The translations under genes and the position numbers were made by a program. Below the pieces are notes generated by a model that was not told where the DNA came from, did no database searches, and worked only from the letters and a program-made list of their open reading frames with translations. A DNA stretch of 64,000 nt from Batkoa obscura (Eukaryota; Entomophthoromycota; Entomophthoromycetes; Entomophthorales; Batkoaceae): NCBI GenBank assembly GCA_030770535.1, contig JASVEC010000016.1, positions 1,016,951-1,080,950 of the forward strand, read 5' to 3'. This document shows, one piece after another, positions 10,755 to 23,489 of the stretch (position 1 is the stretch's first letter; the number at the start of each line of letters is the position of its first letter).

Positions 10755-12863
10755 GTATTAAATTTACTTGTATTGTAAATGGCTTGTCTCTGGCTTTTGA
10801 AAAATTGTTTTATTATACTTTGTTTTCATCTTCACTTTTGTTTAATGTTTTAGAAAAAGTCTAAAAATCTCAGATAAAATACTATATTTTTTCAAAAAGT
10901 AAATAATTATGAATAAAATGTAATATAAAAATATACAAATACTTAAAAGTATTAATGTTTGATTAATATTGTCATTAAAGAGGCTGGGCCAGTTAGTATT
11001 AGTTTTTAGTATTTAATATATTTATATCAATAAAAGTTATATTAGGCTAATAATCTTAAGTTGGTTATTATTGTCTAATATGATGCTTTATCTATTAATT
11101 ATTTTGCTTATTGATCTTTATATTGATAAAATGATATTAGAATTAAACAAAACAAGTTCCCAATGATGTCTAAATGCATCACTATAATTTATAAAGTGAC
11201 TCCTTTACTAATCATAAGAGTAATATTATATATTATATTATATTATATTAATATTGCTTAATACATGTGTTGTAATCTTGTATAGTATGTTTATTTATTT
11301 AACCTATTAAAGTAGTAATAACTTTAAAGTATCTTCAAAAGTTACCTGATTGCTTTAAAAGCCTTTCAAACACTTTTCTATAGAATGTTCTTGGCTTTTA
11401 ATATTTAAAAATATTAAATGTGATATATTTGTTTTACTAGTGTTAATTTACAAACTTATACATGATTTCCTTGATAAATAATTTATAAAATGTTGGCAAT
11501 AATCATTGTAGATATTAAGGCTTTGAGAATAAGTACTTTTATTTCAAATGTTTATAATGTATATTACTGAGTCATTAATATAGAAAATAATTTCAAAGTA
11601 ATTTTAATCTTAATTAAGTTTAATTTAAGCATATAAAATAAAAATAAAATATAGTAATGATTAAAGTAACTTGATACATTAGGCTAATATATCAAACTAA
11701 TTTACTAATGATACTAATTATTAATTATTAAATTGTTTTTAAATTACTATTTCTACAACCTAATTAAACATATATATTTTAGAATACATTCGATAGATTA
11801 AATTTTAATGATTTAATTAAAAAGTTCAATTTTATGACGTAAAAGTTGTCATTAATTATAAGAGGCTATACAAATAAAAAGTTAAAATATAAACTGAAAT
11901 CTATATTTTTACATTAAAAATCAGTGAAAACAAGAAAAGTGTATAGAAATATGTAATTTTTGGAATATACTTTAAAGGATATATCGTCAAAATTTCAAGT
12001 TCAAAATATCATCTAAGAACGTTCTAAAATTATTTGGTGTGGAAAATGGTTTGGTCTTAATGTCAAACCTTATGTTTTAATGGCTTTTGCAATTATCATG
12101 CTATAAATATTCTTGCAGGTTTCAACTTGTTTTCATTAAATTAGTTTGCGCAGTAATTAACGTCAAAATGAAGTATTTTTTCGTAATTCTTTTTAACTTT
12201 CATTTAATTTTTAATGGAATATATTATTAGTTCTTATTGATTTTATTAAATAAATTAATATCTACTGCCTGACTCTTAAAGTTATTTATATTTGATAAGT
12301 GGTTGTAAACTGAAATCATTGAAATCATTGAAATGGGAAAAAGTTATTCAAGTTCTTACAGACAAATAAATTTAAACTAACAACCAATTAAAGCTGATCT
12401 GTTTTAAGCTTTTCCAGATGCCAACAATAAGTTTTTGTTTAAACACTCACAAATGCTAATATAATAAATTCACATGCCCAAAGATAAGAACTTTCAAATT
12501 TTCAGATGAAATTATAGGCTGTAGATAAGAGCTTGATGATTATATTTTTGAGGGGACCAACTTTTAAAAAGTTAGTGACATTTTTGGCTATAAGAGGCTA
12601 TGAAATCATACCCCCAAGCCAATAATAAAATGGAATATAATGTGAGACAAAAAAGGAATGCCATTTGACTATTATTGGCTTATAAGCAAAAAGAGTATAC
12701 TCATGAATAGATCAAAATGAAGTATAAAAGCCAAGCAATATATCAAATCTATTCTTTTTATTTCTAAATTTCAACTTGTAAATAAAAATTTTAAGCTACA
12801 TACAATTTAAAGTCATAATAAGTTAATTGAATTCATTTATTTAAAAACTTTACTATCCACAAC
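10755..12863. other. long intergenic region upstream of kinase
   Basis: About 2.1 kb of AT-rich sequence. No gene or repeat-family member recognised. The only structured element is the inverted repeat at 12616-12681, listed separately. Confidence 0.5.
12616..12681. promoter_or_regulatory. inverted repeat with two opposed CCAAT motifs upstream of kinase
   Basis: The left arm 12616-12633 reads AAGCCAATAATA then AAATGG. The right arm 12661-12681 is its reverse complement with a 3-base insertion (CCATTT, GAC, TATTATTGGCTT). The arms are separated by about 27 bases and lie roughly 200 bases before the kinase ATG. Opposed CCAAT boxes could bind the HAP/NF-Y complex; this is inference. Confidence 0.35.
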
Positions 12864-14249
12864 ATGTCGTTAACTGCAGGTTTTAAAAACTTTGATTCTG
12901 ATAACAAAGATAAAAAAATATCCATCCCACCTTCCAAATCTTATTATCGAGCTATGGCAAACCTAGGGAAAAGCTTTAGTAATAGTATTGATAATCCACC
13001 ATGCTTAATTTCTGAATTAGAAAAGAAAAGCCAGCCAAATAAAGTCTCTTTTGGAATTGATTCTTTGAATGATAATCTCAATTCATTAACCTTAAATGAT
13101 TCTCCAATAGAATATATATCTCCTGAATTATCTTTTTCGCCAACAGAATCTGTTATATCAGCCGGAGAACCATCTCACCCAAATGATATTGAATCACCAA
13201 CTATTCATAATATTGCTTCACCACCTCCTCGTCCAATAAGAAGAGCTAAAACTACTGTATCACCATTTCCTCAACCTAAAGCTTTAAAAAAGACAAACAG
13301 TTATAAACCCATTACCTCTTCTTCCTATAATTCCTTACCAACTTCAGATGCAGTTTCTTTCCTTTCTTCTTTTGCTGATAGGACTGCAGAAGAAATATCA
13401 GCTGTTTCTCCTGATGAAGAAGGTGAAGAAGTTGGAAAATATGTCATGGGGAAGATGATCGCAAAAGGAGCTTTCTCAACTGTACGTGAAGCTTATACAA
13501 TGAGTGATGTCGACCATCAATTTGAGATGTTTGCTTGTAAGGTAGTTAAAAAATGTTCAACTCAAAAATGTGAGGAAAAAGTAATTGAAGCAGAAAACGA
13601 AGTCATGTTATGGAAACAATTAGATCACCCCCATATTCTTAAGTTTACTGATATTATTGATACGAGTTATGCCCTCTTTATCTTTATGGAATTATGTCCT
13701 AATGGGACATTATTAGATTATGTAACTTCCAAAGGAAAATTGGAAGAAGATGAAGCAAGAATTTTCTTTAACCAATTATTACAGGCAGTAAGATATCTTC
13801 ATCAAGATGCTCATATCATCCATCGTGATTTAAAGCTTGAAAATATTGTACTTACATCTACTAATCACGTCAAACTCACTGATTTTGGATTGAGCGTATT
13901 TAAAAAAGCACAGGACCAAGGTTTAAAAAGTCCTGGGCAAGGGTGTGCAGGTTCCATCAACTATTGTGCACCAGAACTTTTAAGAAATACTTGTCGAGTA
14001 AACGATTACTGTTCAGATATATGGTCATTAGGAGTTATACTTTATACGCTTGTAGTTGGTAAATTTCCATTTTCAGATGGATTTGAGCCCAGATTAATTA
14101 TGAAAATATGTAATGGCAAATTTGATTTACCAGATGCTTTATCGCCTCCTCTTAAGGAGTTGATTTCTTCTATGCTTTCAATTGATAGTATTAATCGTCC
14201 AAATATTAATGAAGTTATTGGTAGCACATGGTGTCAAGAATCTTCATAA
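12864..14249 (+). CDS. Ser/Thr protein kinase, CAMK-like
   Basis: Single exon, 461 residues. Residues 1-185 are a Ser/Pro-rich, presumably disordered regulatory arm with several SP sites and a PPPRPIRR segment. The kinase domain (about 190-456) has a glycine-rich loop AKGAFSTV (Ala replaces the middle Gly of GxGxFG), VAIK-type FACKVVKK, the catalytic loop HRDLKLEN (about 320-327), DFG (about 339), a long activation loop with an APE (CAPELL) and DIWSLGVILY. All catalytic residues are present, so it should be active. The HRDLKLEN/GSINYCAPELL pattern places it near CAMK/Snf1-related fungal kinases, but I cannot assign an ortholog. The ATG at 12864 is preceded by AT-rich leader sequence. Confidence 0.9.
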   Translation: MSLTAGFKNFDSDNKDKKISIPPSKSYYRAMANLGKSFSNSIDNPPCLISELEKKSQPNKVSFGIDSLNDNLNSLTLNDSPIEYISPELSFSPTESVISAGEPSHPNDIESPTIHNIASPPPRPIRRAKTTVSPFPQPKALKKTNSYKPITSSSYNSLPTSDAVSFLSSFADRTAEEISAVSPDEEGEEVGKYVMGKMIAKGAFSTVREAYTMSDVDHQFEMFACKVVKKCSTQKCEEKVIEAENEVMLWKQLDHPHILKFTDIIDTSYALFIFMELCPNGTLLDYVTSKGKLEEDEARIFFNQLLQAVRYLHQDAHIIHRDLKLENIVLTSTNHVKLTDFGLSVFKKAQDQGLKSPGQGCAGSINYCAPELLRNTCRVNDYCSDIWSLGVILYTLVVGKFPFSDGFEPRLIMKICNGKFDLPDALSPPLKELISSMLSIDSINRPNINEVIGSTWCQESS

Positions 14250-15735
14250 GTCATCAATGTTCTTGTTTCAATACCAAAGTCAACTGATTGTAGTATTATA
14301 TTGTTATCTTAATCTCTAGAATATCTATATCATGAGAAATTATCATGTTTTTTGATATTATATTATTTATTTTTACCTTGAAAATATTGCTCAAATTTAC
14401 GCTTTTAAATAAATAATTGTTTTTTGTTAATAAAATCAGCCCATGTTTGAAATAAATCTGTATTTAAATTTTCTTATTTTAGTAAATTTTGAAGTCTTTT
14501 TATTTTAAAAATTCATTAGAGTGATTTATATTTAATTTTAATTGATCCATCCTTAACTTAGCCTAATTTATAAATTGCAAAGTAATTTTTATTTATAGTA
14601 ATGAAAGGACATAATAAAGCAGCTTATCTTTTTAACCCTGTTTTATTCCAATTATTTTGAATATTGGGGTAAATTTTATTATGAGTAGTTTTGAAGATTA
14701 AACAAATGTTATTTAGAATAACTTTGGAAGAGATGGGCAAATATCATCGCAAGTAACATTTAACTAAGCGAGTAAATGGTGAATCAAAATTGTTAATTTC
14801 GAAATCTAATAGAATTTAAACTAATAACTGCTAACAATTTTCATTATGTGAGTGTTTTCACTTTCATTATTTTTTCTATTTTTAAGCACTACTAAGTGGA
14901 AACAATGTTAATAAATTTCTTGAACAAAAACATTATTCTTATATTTTATTAATATTAGTATTGTTATTGTTTTTTGCCAATATAATAAAAACACAATGTT
15001 CCAAATGCTATCGATTATAAAAAACATACAAAATCTTGACTAAACTATTATCCTTTTGTTATGAGTAGCCATTTGTAAGATAGCTATATTTCTAACTACC
15101 ATCTATGAGAAAATCATATCTTTGAAGACTTCAAATTCATAAAATAATTATGTTTTCAACAAATATAAGTTTAATGTTTAATTATTAAACATAAATCAAT
15201 ATCAACATTATAAGCTATCATCTATATACAGTATAATAATTATAATACAAAATATAATTAAAACATAAGTTTAATTAGTGACAATCAAAAATAATATATT
15301 CATTAAATTTTATTTTAAACTTAACTAGCTTTAAAGCATATGTTTTACAGAAAAATTCTCTATAAAAAAGATCGTTTATATTAATTCTATTTACATTCGT
15401 AAGAAACATTGCTGCTATGACTTCTATTTTTTTTGCTCTAGTTGATTTATCAAAAACATTATCGTACCTAACCTCAAAACTATAACTAAATTCCGCTTTT
15501 ATCTACTTTTCTCATTTTCATACAAATTAGGTTTAGTTTGTATTGTTTCATTTGTATATTTTCATATTGACAATTATTTTCCTCGTAAACATCTTTTATA
15601 AAAAATAAACTTACTTTCATTAAACCAAATATTTTACATAAATAATAGCTAGTTTCATCATTTTTAATAATTTATATTTACTAGAAGCCCATATTAACCT
15701 CGAATTATTAAAAAACATTTATTGGTTTTTTTAAA
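14250..15735. other. intergenic between kinase and eL43, one degenerate MITE
   Basis: Convergent spacer of 1.5 kb. The only recognisable item is the decayed MITE at 14843-14944. Confidence 0.5.
14843..14944 (-). repeat. MITE copy 5, degenerate
   Basis: Family core (TTTCATTATTTTTTC, TTTTTAAGCACTAC, GTTAATAAATTTCTTGAAC) is recognisable, but the ATATGGGG ends are eroded to ATTATGTGAG and TTCTTATAT. An old insertion. Confidence 0.7.
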
Positions 15736-16222
15736 TTAAGACTCAATCAATTCACGAAGACGACGAGTGGCACTGCGAACAGTGGCAGCAGCAGTAGTTC
15801 TATAAATTCAATTATAAATTCAAAAATCTTGATAAAAAAACTTACGAAACAGTCCAAGCACCACCAGCTAAAACTTTCTTACATCCACGGCATTCCCAGA
15901 TACCGACAGCACGACGCTTGACGCTATCCTTACCACAGAAAGTGCAGGTATATTTGGCGTGTTGGGTGATTTCCATCTTTTTGATTTGTTTACGTAAAGA
16001 AGCACCATAACGGGTACCGTATTTACCGACAACTCCTACTTTCTTAGTACGTTTGGCCTTTGACAATAGATTAACATTTTGTTTTTAAATTATGGAACAT
16101 CTTTTTATATTTTTAGAAAACTAAATGAAGACGATTGTGTCCTCAACTTTTTTGATTTATCGTTTTTTGTCTTATTTTTATCTTCTAATTTTGAGTATTT
16201 GAATGGATGTATGTATTACCAT
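15736..16222 (-). CDS. RPL43: 60S ribosomal protein eL43 (L37a)
   Basis: Three exons on the minus strand: 16220-16222, 15846-16057 and 15736-15799. Exon 1 contributes only the ATG, which is followed directly by GTAATAC. Joined, the protein is 92 residues, the same as yeast Rpl43, starting [24 protein letters not shown]. It carries the C-x2-C...C-x2-C zinc ribbon (CTFC and CRGC) and ends [14 protein letters not shown]. eL43 binds 28S rRNA near the E site of the large subunit. An intron immediately after the start codon is a known arrangement in ribosomal-protein genes. The more extended reading that begins at TTG in the same frame is an artefact of ignoring this intron. Confidence 0.94.
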
Positions 16223-16594
16223 TTGATTTTATGGTGCTGGGTAGTTCGTTAACAAGGTATTGAAACGAAGAGAGAGGAGGTCTTAAGCCAACTTTGGCTT
16301 ACTCATTAGTTATTAACTTTATTGGTTAATTTCATTTACTTTTTTGAAAATCGGGTTTTCTAACCCATCCAAAAAGTACAGTATAACTTAAAATTAAATA
16401 TTTGTATTTCAATAAAATCTTATAATTATATAATATTATAATTTAATGGTATATTTCTTTTTTGCTTTAAAGTGTTTTTATTTTGATATACATTATTACA
16501 ACTGTTCAAAGCTTAACAATATAAAATATATATACTATTAATAAATCTATTTGAAGGTAAATGATTACTGTTTATAAATAAATTCATGTACAAA

Positions 16595-16699
16595 ACATGG
16601 GGGTGTTTTTTTTGGTTTGATCATTTTTCTATTTTTTAAGTACAATTTGAGAGGAAAAATTATTAGTAAAATTATTAAATTCACAGTATGTCCACATAT
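16595..16699 (-). repeat. MITE copy 6
   Basis: ACATGGGGGTG at the left and TGTCCACATAT at the right, with a diverged but complete family core in minus orientation. Confidence 0.8.
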
Positions 16700-16980
16700 A
16701 GTAACATATTGTGAGTTTAGTATCATAACGGATCTTCATAAATCACTAATTTATTAGTCCTAAATATATATTGGTACAAAAACAAGAAAAATATTATATT
16801 TTATAAAAAAGAATCCTAAACAGTAGTCTATAACGTTGTTCAAATTGTTTCAGAGTTATAAACTATCTTGACTTTGAGATAATCGATATTATTAATAAAG
16901 TTACATTTGAATGATAGATATTTAATATTAAAACAATTGAAATGTACTTATAAAATATACTTACAAAGCATGCGTTTATT

Positions 16981-17012
16981 AATAAAGATAAAGATAAAGA
17001 TAAAGATAAAAT
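16981..17012. repeat. AAAGAT microsatellite
   Basis: About five tandem copies of AAAGAT lie 27 bases beyond the AOX stop codon. Confidence 0.9.
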
Positions 17013-17039
17013 AAAATAGCATTCTAAAAGTTTACAAAA

Positions 17040-18038
17040 TTACCACACCTTGGCGGCATCTTGAGAAGGATTAGCTAATGACGAATCCTTTTCCTCAATA
17101 TTTTGCTCCAATCCTTCTCTTAAATCTTCCTTCTTAAGAATGAGCCGATCTGCAAAGTGGTGGTTGGTATCCCTATGTAAAGCCTCATCAGCTCTTACAG
17201 CTAATACTACATCTCTCAATCTAGCATTTGGTTTCAAATGCCAATAGTCAATGGCAATTACTGGAGCTGGAGAATTTTCAATGTGACCATTGTCAATCTC
17301 TTTTAAAAAAGAAGTGTAGGAAATAACCGCTTCTTCTTCAAGATAGCCCACAACACGATGGGCAGTTTTTGGTGACATTAAATACAAAAGGAAGAAAGCA
17401 TTATAAAACACCCCTTGTACTGTAGTGACTAAAACTCTTTCAAATAAATTAGGTTGGGACACCTTCATCCATGTCATTAAATGCATACGTTCGTTTTCAG
17501 CTTCATGTAACAAATGACTAATCCAACCACCATCATGTTTTAAGCCTCTTAAAGACCTCAAGTGTCTTAATGTAGCTGCTACCATACCCGGTACAGCAGC
17601 CACGGTTTCTAGCATCACAGCTCGATGTACATATTTTTTACGGAAAAAGAGATCAGTAGGTAAACGTAATAATTTGACAGTGTTGAAAGCTATTATGTCC
17701 CCAAAAGTCTTAGGCTGACGATGGGAAGTGAGGTTGATGTCCATTTTCTCTAACTCTTCCGAGGACATGGAGCGTAAGAATTCATTTCTAATAGGGGCTG
17801 GGTGGACTGGGTGTTTTAATTCCCTGGGCATAGTGCCTTGAATATCTATCTTTTCGGCATTTTCGTTGGAACTCAGAGAAAAGAAAGTAAAGTTACGCTT
17901 ACCAGTAACATTATGAGAAATATGTGCTGGTAAGAAAGTTAAAGCTCTATAGGTACCTGGGTTCTGGAAAAGGGTGGTACCAGTTTTAAGTATACTAGTA
18001 TATAGTATAGGATGAGATAAAATTTTAGTTGTTGACAT
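17040..18038 (-). CDS. AOX: mitochondrial alternative oxidase
   Basis: Single exon, 332 residues. It has a basic, Ser/Thr-rich mitochondrial presequence (about 1-60) and then the AOX di-iron domain. The iron ligands are all visible: E144 in [18 protein letters not shown]183-x2-H186 in [10 protein letters not shown], a Glu within LEEEAVISY (234-236), and E285-x2-H288 in [18 protein letters not shown] is a monotopic inner-membrane ubiquinol oxidase that bypasses complexes III and IV without pumping protons, giving cyanide-resistant respiration. Fungal forms lack the regulatory cysteine of plant AOX, and none is seen at the equivalent place. It is divergent from the RasGEF gene 2.7 kb away. Confidence 0.96.
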   Translation of the reverse strand: MSTTKILSHPILYTSILKTGTTLFQNPGTYRALTFLPAHISHNVTGKRNFTFFSLSSNENAEKIDIQGTMPRELKHPVHPAPIRNEFLRSMSSEELEKMDINLTSHRQPKTFGDIIAFNTVKLLRLPTDLFFRKKYVHRAVMLETVAAVPGMVAATLRHLRSLRGLKHDGGWISHLLHEAENERMHLMTWMKVSQPNLFERVLVTTVQGVFYNAFFLLYLMSPKTAHRVVGYLEEEAVISYTSFLKEIDNGHIENSPAPVIAIDYWHLKPNARLRDVVLAVRADEALHRDTNHHFADRLILKKEDLREGLEQNIEEKDSSLANPSQDAAKVW

Positions 18039-20716
18039 ATTGTAATCGATATTGATTGATTTAATGATTTGAGTTTGAACTAAAAATCGTTGCTTATATA
18101 AGCTAAAAAATCATCTTTGGGCATAAATTATTAGCTTAAAATAAGGATTTATTGCTCAAACTTGATTGATATTGTTGTTTAATTACCCTAAAAACTAAGG
18201 AATCTTTTTTACTTTCGGTTTATTTCAAGGATGACTCATATAGTTGGCAACTTTGGGGTTGATTCATTTTTTGGGGAGTTAAGCTTAATTGAAAATGAAA
18301 TCACAAAAATATTATATTTTAAATAATAAATTAATAATAATATAAAAATTATATTAAAAATTGCTAAAGAAATATCACATAAGGATATGATTCAATATCT
18401 TAGTTAATAAAGCTAATGTGCTATCATATATGGCATAGGCACTGTAATATAACACCATGGATCTATATACCATTAATGACTTTTTTCATACGGACCAACT
18501 CCCGATCCGCAGCAGTTGAACTCAGCCCCCTAACGAATTAAAAATTAAGAATTATTTTTAGTTTTTTTATAGCTATTTAAAAATAATGTAAGGAAATATT
18601 TAAGCTCAATAAATTCTTATGACAAGCAACAATGTAAAGTTGACTAACTTTTGTAAAAATGATCTGATAAATTCCGATGGAATAGCCTTTTAATCTGTAA
18701 TACGTTATAAGAAATTCAAAATTATCCTTTAATAGGGTTTGTCGGACTAAGCGAAAATGAGAGATATTATTAATTATGTAATAATTTTTCTATTGTGTTT
18801 ACTTTTGTATCTAAAATAAAGACAGGGTTTATTATAAAACAGCTTTGGAAACTTTGATTACTATTTAAGTATAGTGTTGTATAGTATGATATTGTATTAT
18901 TACTCTTGAAGCTTCATATTATGCTTTATACCCAAGAAATTATTAAATAAATAAGAATATGATTAGAGATTTGCTTCCATTTATTAAATAGAATACAAAT
19001 AAACAATACTTAATTAATAAAAAGATACAGAGCAGATGTTTTTTTAATACTACTTATAGTTTTATACCAGTTTCAACAAACTGGTGCGTAAGTTTATTAC
19101 TCTAAATTTTTACCCATAAAAATTCCATAAAATCTTCATCATTAAATCACACTAAATTAGCCTAATTTTTGTGAAATTTGCAAATATTACTCTTATCCAT
19201 AAATTATTGAATTGCTATAAATGAATGTAAATGTTTATATAACCCTATTTTCCTTTGCTGTTTTACAATAACAAAATTTTATAGTGCCCTTAAATATATT
19301 TCATATTTTTATCCTTAGTTCCATTTAAATTAAAGAACTATATTCTAGATTATGTTCCTATTGATAGCTACCTAAAAACAAACAACACACAATATTTACA
19401 CACAAGAAATCTACACAAATTTTATAAAGATTGCTGTTTTGCTATCTTAATTGATACTATAATAATTTTTAAACAAAACCCTGGTACTCTTTTTATTGAT
19501 TTTATATTGAAGGGCCAGTGTTCTATATCATGCTCTTGTGAATAGTCATTTAAGTAAACAACATCTAATATTTGTACACAAAAAATCTACACGAATTCCA
19601 TAATGTGATTTATTTTGTTAAGTAATCAATTTTATATCAATTGTTGAATCATATAATGTTGATAGTTATTTTGTATTTTATTTGCTGTTAGTGGTTTCCA
19701 TTTGTGATATTATTGTTAAATCGATATCAACTTTTTATATTTCATTGTTAAAACGTCTTCCTATTCACTAAACTTAGTACATTATTTTGTCTTGAGTTCT
19801 TTTTAACTAGCTATTAGTATTTATATATGATACAACTTTCAGATTTAAATGTATCCAAATGTGCTGATGAAGATAGTTGTTATGATTACAAAACTTATTC
19901 GAAGACCTCATTTTAAAAAAATCAAGGCTAAACAATGAATATAACAGATTATATCTAATGGAAGTGAATACCAAATCCCAAACAAGAACCATTCTTTGAT
20001 TAAATTCTAAAATTAAATTTAATTTTAAAAAAATCTAAAAATAATCTCAGTTTATGCTTTTTAAGAATTTTTGAAGATCCTTTTTACGCTGTTAGAAACT
20101 TACAATAGTTTGACAAATACTACATTATTAAACACAATCTCTTGTTACTTTCACGGTATAGTTTAGATAGAAGTAATTTATCATCTAAATCTCATTTAAA
20201 TCAATATCACAGATATAAATTAAAATTAAATTAATTGTTTAAAATAGTGATGAAAATAAAATTAAATGACTATTTAAAATTAAAGCTCATTTTTACGTCA
20301 TTTTGGTCAAAAATAAACTTTTATATTCTATTGAAACAGAATGTAATTCTATTTTAAGCTAAGATTAATAAAGTATTAAAAATAACAATTACATACAAAT
20401 CTGTATAATTACTAACAAAATTCTTTAAAATGTCCTTTTAGTGGGTCACCTTCTTCAATCCCTACTCCAATGACTAGAAGCTGATTCAAGGATTTATGAT
20501 TTATTCGCCATAATTTATCCAAGCTAAAACATTATACTGGAAGGGCATAATTCCTCAGTTTTTATTAAACTTGATGGAGCGTTTTTTTTAGCCAATTAAA
20601 TCGTCGATTTTAAATGGTATTATCATAAGAATTGCTACTTTTTTAAACTAGTGTCAGGGAAGTTTATAAATAAAATTCAAAATTGAAATTAACTTATTTA
20701 TTTATTTTTATTTGTA
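18039..20716. other. long intergenic region between AOX and RasGEF
   Basis: 2.7 kb holding two divergent promoters. A short GC-richer, coding-like patch lies at 18459-18530 (see findings), and a weak direct repeat is at 19379-19428 and 19555-19604. Otherwise AT-rich with no gene recognised. Confidence 0.5.
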
Positions 20717-23286
20717 ATGGAAGCTATTCAGAATTCTATAGCTTCAGCTGAAGGCTTATCAAGAAGAGGCCAACCTCAAGTACTTTAACCGATAACATAT
20801 TATATTTTAGATTTTAACTTTATTTTTATCTTAGAGAGCATTCCGATTATTCCTTGTTACTTTAATTAACTTAACTCATGAGCTTATGAACCTAAGTATT
20901 GAATTCCCATTAAACCCAAATAGTAATATCTGTTTTAAACAATAATAATTTCATAATCTAATTTTAAGTAGATGATAAATTTGAACAAGTAAAAAAATTA
21001 TTTCAAGATGGAGATTTTTGTTTAAGTCAAGCCCGTAACCTATGTTTATACTTTGATTGCAACTCATCTCCTCAAGAAAGGCCTTTTTCTATGATGGAAA
21101 TATCACCCCACTTACCCAGTTCGTATTCTAACCATAACTCGCCAATTAAGCCGGGCCTTAAACTTGGTCTGCCAAAGATACCGCCAAAATCGCCTTCACG
21201 GTTAAAATCAAAAGCTTATGTCAAGCTTTCTTCTTTAGTCAATGGGAATGAAGAAAACGAAAGGATTCGTGAAGTGCCTAAATTGGACATTATTAATGAA
21301 AATCATATGGCTTCATCATTCGATTTAACCAATCATACGCTTGAAAGGAAAGGACATTTGGGAGTAATGAGAGTAGAAAGGCTAGGTGTACCTTTAGAGA
21401 TATCGAAATCAACACCAGCTGATTTCAACTTTAATTCGAATCATAAAAACAAGCGACATTCTGGAAATATCAAATTAAGTGATTTTTCACCAAATGAATT
21501 GAGAAAAAAATTAGATGCTGCTTTTAATCCATTTTCAAAAAGAAGTTCACAAATTTCAACAGAAAAAGATACACCTTCTATATCTAGTTTAAAGGATACC
21601 TCAAATAGCACAGATAAAGATTCACCATCTAGCTCAGGCCCACCATCTCCAATAACAAATGGAACACCAACACAAACATTAAAACCATCAAGATTAAGAC
21701 ATCATCGAAGAACAACTTCAGAAGAATCACGTATAAGTTTTGCAGAAATTATCAAAACAGCATCATCAGCAATAAACATTGATTTTATGAATGAAAAAAA
21801 AGAGAATGAAGCATCTGAAACTGTTTCAAGTCCTAATTTAGATAATACTCCGTTAAACTTTGAGCTGGACCCAGAGGATTTAGCCCCTGCCAAAATGCTT
21901 AATTCAGAAGCTAAAGTAGTAAGACCATTATCTATTGATAGTATCACAGCTTTAGGTAGAATACCATTGATACCAAGATCACCTTTGGTTGTAGCTTTAC
22001 AGAAAGCTACTCGTACATTGAGCCAAGCTAAACAAGATTTAAAAGAGTTAGCTTATGATCAAAGAAATGGTATGGAGGATTTGGAGAGAATGGATAAATT
22101 AAGAGAAACTATTAGTAATTCATCAGCTACTTTTGAACGTATAAGTAAACTTATTCGTGTTGATAACAGTGCCACATTCACTTTCTTTCCAGCCGCATTA
22201 GTAGCATATCAATTGACTCTAATTGAATGGGAAATATTTAAAAAGATACCACCAGAAGCCATTGAATTACATTCATTTAAAAACCCATACCCACAAATAT
22301 CTATATCAACAGATTTTTTCAATTATCTTACACGAGTCATTGAGTTATCTATTTTGCAAGCAGGACAAGATCGAGTAGAAATGATCCATTTCTGGATCAA
22401 ATGTGCCAATAAATTGATGCTATTGTATAATTTTCAAACCCTTAAAGCAGTTCTTAGTGCTTTAAATACACCACCTATTAAACGTCTTAAACATACGTGG
22501 AGTCATGTTTTAAAGAAAGACCATACTTTATTAAATTCAATGAATGAATTGATGGGTGAAAGCAATAATTATTATTCATACAGACAACATGTACAAAAAT
22601 TAGGAGTCAAAGGAAATTATAATGAAGAATATAATAAGCCAATTATACCTTATCTTGGAGTATTTTTGATGGATATGACTTATTTAAAAGCAGCAAATAA
22701 AGACGATAAGCGTATCCAAGAATTAGTAACTCAATTTCAAATATATTTAAATGGACCAGATTATTTATTAACACCACCCCATCGATTTATTAAATCAAGG
22801 AGACATCAAAAATCAACGTCATTTTCTTCATTTTCATTGAATTTTGGCAAAAGCATTCATAACACTCCATCTCAATCCCCTTTACCTTTTTTAAATAGTT
22901 TATCAACTGAGTTGGACCAATCCCCTTATCAAAAGAAACCACTAAAAGATAAAGTCACATTATCTTCATTTCAACAACTTATTACACATTTTTTATTGAA
23001 TCAAGTATGGGCTAATGAAAAGGTAGTAGACCAATTAGCAGCAGATTTAATATCAAATGAACGTAAAGTAACGAAACAGATAAGTAAAAGTCAAACATCC
23101 ATACCATCTATTAAGATTAAAAGTAGTAATGATAATTATGAAAACAAGGTATCGTTTTTACCTTCCCCGGTTACTCCTTCCAATTCAACTACATTACTCT
23201 TGGATCCATTTGAATTTGAAATACCAGATATTGAAAAAACTTTATTAGCAGACCCTATCCTTTCGGAAGATTCTTCTTCTTTGTAA
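20717..23286 (+). CDS. RasGEF-domain protein (Ras-family GTPase exchange factor)
   Basis: Three exons: 20717-20779, 20835-20922 and 20972-23286, about 821 residues. The first two exons and the start of the third encode a helical N-terminal module (RAFRLFLVTLINLTHEL, then KKLFQDGDFCLSQARNLCLYFD) that resembles a MIT/TPR-like hairpin, though I cannot name it. A long Ser/Pro-rich linker follows. The catalytic Cdc25-type domain spans about residues 450-660, with PAALVAYQLTLIEWEIF, the conserved HFWIKCANKLMLLYNFQTLKAVLSAL helix pair (structural conserved regions 1-2), and IPYLGVFLMDMTYLKAAN (region 4). It should load a Ras- or Rap-type GTPase with GTP. No REM domain is obvious. Which GTPase it serves is unknown. 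Confidence 0.88.
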
Positions 23287-23489
23287 TCACTCTCTTTGTT
23301 TTTTTATTTAATAGTTTAAGTTGTTATTTTATCTTTTAATTTATTATTTAATAAAAAATCGTATTAAGCAATAATAGAAGTATGATTTAATGTATAATGT
23401 GCGATAATAATGCACAAAGCACTATAACGAATAGTGTATATTGTATAATAATAGAAATAGATCATAAGTACATATAGTATGTCAATTAT

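Larger units (their letters stand above)
16223..17039. other. intergenic between eL43 start and AOX end
   Basis: Holds the eL43 promoter region, a MITE at 16595-16699 and a hexanucleotide microsatellite at 16981-17012; nothing else recognised. Confidence 0.5.
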
